Below, piece by piece: positions 8,716 to 14,567 of a DNA stretch of 14,567 nt. The stretch comes from Conoideocrella luteorostrata (taxonomy: Eukaryota > Ascomycota > Sordariomycetes > Hypocreales > Clavicipitaceae): assembly GCA_032433595.1 (NCBI GenBank), contig JASWJB010000581.1:1-14567 (forward strand), in the 5' to 3' direction. Position numbers and translations under genes: made by a program. Under the pieces are notes generated by a model. That model was not told the DNA's origin. It did no database searches and saw only the letters and a list, made by a program, of their open reading frames with translations. The first letter of the stretch is position 1; the number at the start of each line of letters is the position of its first letter.

Positions 8716-9411
8716 ATGAGCCGTCTTTTGATGATGGTAGCTGCAGCTGCCGCCGCTTTCGCCACCACCGCCAACTGCGACCCCAAAACCAACGTCCCGT
8801 CCGTCAGCGTCCCGGCCTGTCCCCGCGTCGGCACCATCAAGTATGACGAGTCAGTCCCGGACCTGAAGGCTTTCCCTCGTACGCAGGCCGACCTCTGTTA
8901 CACTGATACCCACCTGGCCATCAAGTTCATTGCCCACGGCGAGGTCAACTTTTTCTTCAACGCCTCGCAGGGAACCAACGATAACATCTATGAGTACGAG
9001 GTCATGGAGGCCTTCATCTACAGGGGCTCGGACAATCCCCAGACATACCTCGAGTTCGAAGTCAACCCCAACAACGTCACCTACCAGGCCTTTGTGTACA
9101 ACCCATCCAAGGTGCGCGCCGACGGTGCCCCCTTTGACCATTTCTTCGTCTCGGACCCTGCGACCGACGGCTTCAGCTCTGTCACGCAGCTGGACAAGCC
9201 GAAGCAGCTTTGGGTGAGCGATGTCAAGATTCCGCTAGGCTTGTTCAATGTCGACAAGGGCAAGGCCAAGGGTACCCAGTGGAGAATGAACTTTTTCAGA
9301 ACTATTGTCAGCCCTAAGACTTATCCTGACCAGGGCTTGGGGGCTTGGAGCGTGCCCAACAAGGCGAGCTTTCACATCACGCCTTATTTTGGCAAGGTCT
9401 CGTTTGTATAG
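8716..9411 (+). CDS. secreted CBM9-like carbohydrate-binding domain protein
   Basis: A single exon of 231 aa with no introns, unlike its neighbours. The start sits in a strong context (CCACCATGA). Residues 1 to about 20 form a signal peptide (MSRLLMMVAAAAAAF...), with cleavage probably after the alanine/threonine-rich stretch near C21. The remainder matches the layout of family 9 carbohydrate-binding-like domains: an opening strand ending in LAIKF, the acidic EYEVMEAFI, YLEFEVNPNN, WVSDVKIPLGLF, WRMNFFR, and the closing FHITPYFGKVSF. Such stand-alone fungal proteins are assigned to the DOMON/CBM9-like group; their ligand is mostly unknown. No catalytic domain is attached. Third codon positions are visibly rich in C, suggesting good expression. 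The likely role is extracellular, binding glycans or assisting secreted hydrolases, but that is inference. Confidence 0.85.
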   Translation: MSRLLMMVAAAAAAFATTANCDPKTNVPSVSVPACPRVGTIKYDESVPDLKAFPRTQADLCYTDTHLAIKFIAHGEVNFFFNASQGTNDNIYEYEVMEAFIYRGSDNPQTYLEFEVNPNNVTYQAFVYNPSKVRADGAPFDHFFVSDPATDGFSSVTQLDKPKQLWVSDVKIPLGLFNVDKGKAKGTQWRMNFFRTIVSPKTYPDQGLGAWSVPNKASFHITPYFGKVSFV

Positions 9412-10217
9412 GCCAATATCGACAGCCATAGATTTTATAATGCAAAATTACTAGATTCATGTAATACTCGTTCCGACGATTTTTGGGTTACAATGTGCAA
9501 CCTGTGGTACTCCGTAGGTTCACGCACAATGTGAAGCTTCGAGAACTGACAGCCAACATTTCGCTTGTGGGTTTACATTGTCTGCTCCACCATTCAAGAA
9601 TGATGTCTGTTGCTCCAAAGACTAAAGATTTTTCGGCTATTACTTCTTCTCTGTTTGTCGTTTGTTCTAGTTCAATCTGTGGTGCATGCCGTGGATTGTG
9701 CTTAAAATAGACCATTAGCCCACCAGACTGCTTGCCTGCAGTTGGAACCAATGTACGAGATCAGTATTAGAAACAGAGGGTGCCAATGCTTAACTAGTAC
9801 TTTGGGACGCGAATGAACAATTAATAACAGAGAAAAAAGGGAGCGAGCTTCCGTGGCTCCATACCCCCGGGGAGCAGATAATTTCCACATCGTCACATGG
9901 TTCTCAGTCGTGCACATCCATCATTTACAGGATTCAGAAAACTAAACATTAGCTAGTGACTCATCTTCTGAACGGAGAGAACCAACTTAGTATGAGAAGC
10001 AACTGATGGTCGGCGGCGTCACTGTTCCCCACGACAACCACGACCACGACCACGGCGTAAATGGGTCGTAAACATGTTGTTCCGCAAGGCAGCTCAGCCT
10101 CAGACACAATATCTTTCGGAGGACTGACCTCGTCTCACAGAAAGGCTCAAACCAGTATAAACGCGAAAATTACTAGTCACTGCCTGCATAGAACAGCGAG
10201 AAGAACTGATTAGAAGC
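9412..10217. other. intergenic region between CBM9-like gene and small unknown gene
   Basis: It holds the 3' untranslated part of the CBM9-like gene, one copy of the recurring 9-mer TACTCCGTA (9508-9516), a short CCACGA repeat (10038-10054) and the promoter of the next gene. Overlapping open frames of 70-90 codons on both strands (around 9483-9917) have no recognisable content and are not called as genes. Confidence 0.5.
10156..10161 (+). promoter_or_regulatory. TATA box of the small unknown gene
   Basis: TATAAA lies 62 bases before the ATG at 10218, a plausible distance for a fungal core promoter. It supports the reality of the downstream gene. Confidence 0.45.
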
Positions 10218-10749
10218 ATGCCTGCATTTTGGCCCGATCCTGATCCATCTGGGGTTCCTCTGAACATCTTCAGCAGAGACACATTCTCACAAGCAAAGAC
10301 GAAGCTTTTGCCCCTCTTCAGCGCACCCCAACGCGGGGACATTGTCGAGACGCAAGACGGTAAGACAAAAGACAAATCTGGTTTACTCGGCGGAACCGCT
10401 AGTCGACTAAGAACGGAGATGCGTTCTGGGCTGTGAAAACTGCCCTCCAGATGGCCATTACGGCGGATGATGACTGGTTATGTGCTATTAAAAAAAAGGT
10501 CCAGTTCCACCTCTGACGATCAAAATCCCTGGGATATGAGACGAGCCACTGTACTTGGGGCAGCGGCGTGTGAACTTTGGGAAGAAGATTCAATGGCTGG
10601 GAACACTCGAGGGGGATAGATCTTCGCCATTCATGAAAATGAGCGATTCTTGGCGTGCGAGAATTTACTGGCTCTTGGTTTCGACCAAAGCTTTGAGTTT
10701 GGCTCCAGACACATTTCTCGCAGGTACCAAAACGGTCATCGGTGTTTAA
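10218..10749 (+). CDS. small gene of unknown function, 3' half ambiguous
   Basis: Exon 1 (10218-10359) and exon 2 (10419-10498) are joined by a good 59-bp intron (GTAAGA donor, CTAAG branch point, GGAG acceptor). The join reads GDIVETQD-DAFWAVKTALQMAI and looks protein-like. Downstream there are two readings. In model A, an intron at 10499-10563 (GTCCAG...GGCAG) joins to exon 10564-10749 and gives 135 aa. In model B, one base is lost in the A8 run at 10490-10497, so the frame continues through DQNPWDMRRATVLGAAACEL to a stop near 10615 beside a run of five G. Model B would imply a frameshifted pseudogene or a base-call error. No signal peptide or membrane segment is visible, and I do not recognise the family. 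A TATA box stands 62 bp upstream of the start. Confidence 0.4.
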
Positions 10750-12650
10750 CCTATCGACAAGTCACAATTTGCTAGCCTGGCGGTAATACCACTTCAGATA
10801 CAATTCTTTTTTTAAATTGCCGTGACTGCTGATGAGGAGTGTAGCCGCGAATTATGATTATATCTTGAGAGCGAGCTGTTATGGCTAGAGGGCGATCTCG
10901 ACGATCAAAAGCCATACACACGTGATGATTGAGCTTCTTAAACGAAGGAAGGCAAGATTGGCGCTGTCTATTCTCCGTGGCGGACGCACGATTCAATTCC
11001 ATTATGCGGTGGAATACGACAATGCTGGTTTTGGCGACAACGACGGCGGCGACAAACAAAGAGCAGAAGCGACGGGTAAGCAGCGTGAAGACCAAGACGC
11101 CACTGGCACTTCAAGCCTGCTAAGGCTGATTCCTCGATTGTCTCAGAGGAGTGGCGGAACCCCAGGTTTAGAGAAGTTTTACAGGCCAGTTTACTCCGTA
11201 TCGTTGCGGCGAGTTCAGATTTGAATGGGTTAGCAACGGAGGCTAGGGGTTGAGTATTTTATGTTTGGACTTGTACAGCACGAGGGGGATAGACATAAGA
11301 TTTGAAGGCGAGCCTACGTCCGTGAATATATATCTCTATCTCATGGTTTCTTTTTATTTTATTGTGCATGATTTTAAGAGCAGCCTGCATAGTTGTCCAT
11401 CGGCACCAATGTTTAAATATATCTACCCCCTGCCGCCCCGATCGCAAGACCGTGTGCTAATGCCAGTTAGCAGAGCAATTCTAAGATTCGGCTTACCGGC
11501 GTGGCGTCGAGACGCACAGCTCCCAAATGGTATCAAGTCCCCAATCTCATCGCCATGAATCTTGGCAACGGCTCTCCGGCAGGCGAATTGCACTAGTGGC
11601 GCCCTGTGGCTTCCTTGTTATTTCCGGAATTACGGAGTGAACAGGGGGTCATAATACAGTTCAATTTCCATCATCAGGAATAACTAGGTGAGAGTCCACA
11701 CCAACTCAATCAATAAGCCAGGTCATCCGACAACCCACATTGTATGCATGTCTCGCGTCAAGATGGTCTCGCCGAGCTGGCATAAATGACGATGAGATGT
11801 GGTGTGTTGGCCATAAAAGAGAAAAAGAAAAGAAACCGGGCCGGTCGTCGGGGTAGGAGCCACGACGGACTGGTCGCACCGATGACCTATGCGTGTATTT
11901 GTATATGCGTTTGTTTATGTTGTACTCCGAATTTGCGGATGATAATGACTGCTCGCATGTTTTCCCTTCAGTGCCGTGTACTAACTAACTAGTACAGAGT
12001 AAATTGTGCAGTCGCACGACTCAGACCTGCATGACGTCCAAGCTGTCTTTGCCAAATTTGACCGAACTCAACACGCTCTTGTTGGACGTTTGCACAACCG
12101 CATTAGTTATTGCACTTCCTCCATTGGTGGCGCCATCGTTGTGACTCCCCAGCCCAGCATCCTCAGCTGAGCGTTATGACACGTGCCGGCAACGTGCAGC
12201 CACGACATCTCCATCTTCTGCTTTTGGCGTGTCAGGGTAGTAGTTGACCCAATTCAGGAACGAGGGCCTTTCCAAAACCGGCGGTGACTTCGCTCTTGCC
12301 GCGTGCCGCGCGTACAGACCTTCTAGAGCGGGCGAGAAAAAGAAAACGGTCTGTCCGGAGTAAAACTACGGCGAAGTTCGCCACAACATGGCGAATATAG
12401 TTTGTGGCGCTCAGGTTCGGGGTGGATGAAAGGACCAGGTTGTGCGCGTCATTTCCCAAGGTAGATTGCCGGTTACGATGGGCGGGGACGGCCGAGTAGC
12501 AGTGCGTCTTAGTCCAAGGTCTCGTTTTCTTTTTTTGGAGGCAGCGGCGTAATTTTATCACGATGAGCCGTCATGGCGGAGGGAGCACATCTGTGGCGTT
12601 TAGGTGGAGGTCATGCCTGAATTGCCGCTAGACACGCTAAACATAATACA
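10750..12650. other. gene-poor intergenic region, part 1
   Basis: No gene is supported. Open frames of about 100 codons occur (10922-11224 plus, 10772-11095 minus, 11250-11558 plus, 12232-12561 minus) without recognisable motifs, mostly overlapping each other on opposite strands. On the minus strand, a pyrimidine tract ending CTCTAG (about 12323-12345) followed by an open frame down to a stop at 12174 resembles a splice acceptor and terminal exon. No upstream partner was found. The 9-mer TACTCCGTA occurs at 11192-11200, and the variant TACAGAGTA at 11993-12001. Confidence 0.4.
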
Positions 12651-12652
12651 AA

Positions 12653-12681
12653 GTACGGAGGACGGTACGGGGTACGGAGTA
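12653..12681. repeat. cluster of TACGGAG-type motifs
   Basis: Three related copies stand close together: TACGGAGG at 12653, TACGGGG at 12666 and a full TACGGAGTA at 12673-12681. The last is the reverse complement of TACTCCGTA, found at several other intergenic places in the window. Confidence 0.7.
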
Positions 12682-14050
12682 GATCACCAGCATATATGGA
12701 TGCGGTTGTGGTACTTTGGTGAACCAAGACGGCCGGGTCCCATGTGGCAATGCCAGCCCATGATCAGTTGGAGGGTCATGTATGTTCGTTGCAGGCTGGA
12801 ATAATAACCAGAAAGAGCCATGGCTTTGGGCAGGCAGCCGTGTCTTTTGTCAGGTCTCGAGCCTCTGCTCGACGAGCTTGCGAAATGCCAGACACAATTA
12901 AGCGTAAAAAGAGGCCTACACAGTAGTGCCAACCTCAGATCCTGGCCAGATAAGAAGATACCACTTTGGCATGCCTAAGTTTCAAAGTGCCATGATACCT
13001 GCGAAACCCTACCACCAAGTGAATAGCATCTACGCCTGAGTATTCCCACCATTTCTGTTGAGCAATCTCCCTTTTTTTTTCTTTGGGCCTGGCCCTTGGC
13101 TCGTCCTCCGCAGTCCATGGCAAGTGTTTCTGTCTTTCCATTCCGGATGGCCCGTGTCTCAGGCTCGATGGTCCAAGGCCTTACTCCGTACTATTGTGCT
13201 CCATACTTGCCCGCCGGAAATACACCTCAGATGTCTTGCTTCCCATTAAAAGAGTCGAGCCCGTCCCCTTCGCGCACATTGGCTGCATGAGACGGGCAGG
13301 CGAAAACGTCGCCCTCAGATTTGGAGAAGGAGGTGCGTTAGGTGAGGGACCACCATTAGAAATTGCCTATTCTGGATATAGGACATAGACGGAGGACCCT
13401 TAGCCGGGCCACATGTTCGCGCCAAGCCATTCCGTGCTTTCTTCTCTCTCTCTCTTTTTTCTCCCCCTTTGCAGGGAACGAAGAGAACGTCGGGCGGCTG
13501 GTTGTTGTATCCTTCCAACACAGCTCTCTTCCGTCTTTTCCCATTAGGGAGGTTAAATACGCAGTACTTGGAGAATAATCGCAACAAATCGACTCCCTAG
13601 TGATGGACGGATGTACGGATCGACCGATGGATCACATCGGGTCGGCCACCAGTTATCCCTGTCTTGACCACGCTCAAGAAAGGCGCTTGTCATGGCAGGG
13701 GTCGTGGGTTTGGGGCAGAGGCTGGGTGGGGTTGATGGCAAGATAGTTGAGCGGCGGGGAGTGGGGAAGGCGCTATAGCGCTCAAGTACAGCGCAGCGAG
13801 TGCTCCGTGACGGCGCACCAATTCCGAACCAAACGCCAGCTTTGTTCCAACCGCGACATTGGCCGCACCGCACGGTGGGACGGCAGATGCCATGCTCGGG
13901 CCACCAGGTTTTGTCTAGGTGTTGACCACACTTTCGTCTCAACCCATGCCCAGGTTTATTTCAGAGCACCGGCCGACTAGACCGTGGGGCGGGCGTGCTG
14001 GGATCGTCGGAGGGGGGTTTAGACGGCTAGAGGGACTTGGACGTATGTAC
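12682..14050. other. gene-poor intergenic region, part 2
   Basis: No gene is supported. Contents noted: a T9 tract near 13072, the 9-mer TACTCCGTA at 13182-13190, a TC microsatellite near 13441-13456, and a 12-bp palindrome at 13770-13781. Open frames of 60-130 codons overlap on both strands and show no family features. Confidence 0.45.
13441..13456. repeat. TC microsatellite
   Basis: A run of CT dinucleotides followed by a T tract and then a C tract. It is a pyrimidine-rich low-complexity sequence of the kind common in fungal intergenic DNA. Confidence 0.8.
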
Positions 14051-14068
14051 ATACTCCGTACGGAGTAT
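14051..14068. repeat. 18-bp perfect palindrome ATACTCCGTACGGAGTAT
   Basis: It combines the recurring 9-mer TACTCCGTA with its reverse complement into a perfect inverted repeat without spacer. It lies 20 bases upstream of the TATA box of the carboxylesterase gene, so it could be a binding site for a dimeric regulator or only a dispersed repeat. Confidence 0.9.
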
Positions 14069-14087
14069 AGAATGTTGTACTCGCGTG

Positions 14088-14093
14088 TATAAG
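14088..14093 (+). promoter_or_regulatory. TATA-like box of the carboxylesterase gene
   Basis: TATAAG stands 226 bases before the ATG. It is followed by a long pyrimidine-rich stretch (about 14130-14225), as is common just upstream of fungal transcription starts. Confidence 0.4.
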
Positions 14094-14313
14094 CAAAATC
14101 ACTTAGACTATATGAGGCCGCCGTGGTTCCTCTTTCTCGAGGAATTTTTTCTTAATTAAGACCTCATTTCCTTCCCTTATTTCCTTCTTTCTTTGCTTTC
14201 AGGTATACTTCTTGCTTTTTCTCGACAGGCACCAAGGAGCTGGAGAACAAATACCGGGACTGACATGCCCGACTGAGTGACACACTCCCTGCCTTCACCC
14301 GCTCTCGCTCACG

Positions 14314-14567
14314 ATGCACTTGCAGTCCGTCATCTCGTCGGCCTTGCTGCTGTCCTCTGCGTCGGCAACACTATCCGAAGTCGTGGATGTCGGATATAGC
14401 AAATACCAAGGAGTCTCTCTGCACAATGGCGTCACCCAATGGCTAGGAATCAGGTTCGCCGCGCCCCCAGTGGGCAAGCTTCGATTCATGCCGCCCCAGG
14501 ACCCTCCTCAGACGGACGAGATTCAAATGGCCGATACGGTAAGTAACCAGCGAAAGGGGGAAACTCC
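14314..14567 (+). CDS. type-B carboxylesterase/lipase, secreted, 5' part only
   Basis: Only the first exon (14314-14538, 75 codons) is in the window. A consensus GTAAGT donor at 14539 begins an intron that runs off the right edge. Residues 1-18 form a signal peptide (MHLQSVISSALLLSSASA). The mature start, with VVDVGYSKYQGV followed by WLGIRFAAPPVGKLRFMPP (43-61), is the N-terminal signature of the type-B carboxylesterase family of alpha/beta hydrolases, in which the RFAAPPVG-LRF block is strongly conserved. The catalytic Ser, Glu/Asp and His lie beyond the window and cannot be checked. The enzyme would hydrolyse esters outside the cell; substrate unknown. Family members are usually 500-600 aa, so about an eighth of the protein is seen. 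Confidence 0.88.
   Translation, partial: MHLQSVISSALLLSSASATLSEVVDVGYSKYQGVSLHNGVTQWLGIRFAAPPVGKLRFMPPQDPPQTDEIQMADTVSNQRKGET

Noticed and set aside
10772..11224. Opposed open frames of about 100 codons (plus and minus)
   Set aside because: The minus frame starts with a hydrophobic stretch, but neither frame has recognisable domains; coding on both strands at once is unlikely.
12480..12530. tRNA-like A-box string GGCCGAGTAGC
   Set aside because: No matching B box (GGTTCGA) or cloverleaf follows within tRNA distance.
1..14567. CRISPR array, tRNA, 5S or spliceosomal RNA genes
   Set aside because: No regularly spaced repeats and no recognisable RNA-gene signatures were seen; a tRNAscan-SE/Infernal run would be decisive.

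Overview
The window looks like nuclear DNA of a filamentous ascomycete. The protein genes carry many short GT-AG introns (48-127 bp) with fungal branch points such as CTGAC, CTAAC and TACTAAC. The large-subunit rRNA is of fungal type and carries a group I intron at the site equivalent to E. coli 23S position 2563. From general knowledge, introns at this site are common in Hypocreales (Beauveria/Cordyceps/Metarhizium relatives), so a hypocrealean fungus is my best guess. This is inference, not proof.

Layout. 1-589: a minus-strand piece of the 28S rRNA gene, interrupted by the group I intron (128-554) and cut off abruptly at 589/590. 590-1083: AT-rich, gene-poor DNA with a possible scrap of a P-loop ATPase. 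1084-1492: a probable solo LTR flanked by the target-site duplication ATAGG. 1619-3632 (minus): a seven-exon secreted polyamine oxidase-type flavoenzyme. 3633-4651: a 1-kb divergent promoter region with several GATA-factor sites. 4652-7187 (plus): a 16-exon APC-family permease of the GABA/choline permease type. 7188-8715: no convincing gene. 8716-9411 (plus): an intronless secreted CBM9-like protein. 9412-10217: intergenic. 10218-10749 (plus): a small gene of unknown function whose 3' half is ambiguous. 10750-14313: about 3.5 kb without a convincing gene. 14314-14567 (plus): signal peptide and first exon of a type-B carboxylesterase/lipase that runs off the window.

The clearest functional link is the divergent pair. 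The secreted oxidase would oxidise polyamines outside the cell, and the permease would import small amines or amino acids such as GABA. The shared region between them has nitrogen-regulator (AreA-type) GATA motifs, so co-regulated use of polyamines as nitrogen source is a reasonable but untested idea. The CBM9-like protein and the esterase are also secreted and would act on plant or other external polymers or esters.

Both multi-exon gene models were assembled by hand. Splice phases close exactly: 1596 nt gives 531 aa for the oxidase, and 1521 nt gives 506 aa for the permease. No strikingly new system was found. The most notable non-genic signals are the strongly over-represented 9-mer TACTCCGTA/TACGGAGTA in non-coding DNA, the rDNA breakpoint, the solo LTR, and a 60-nt in-frame intron in the permease that could be read through.
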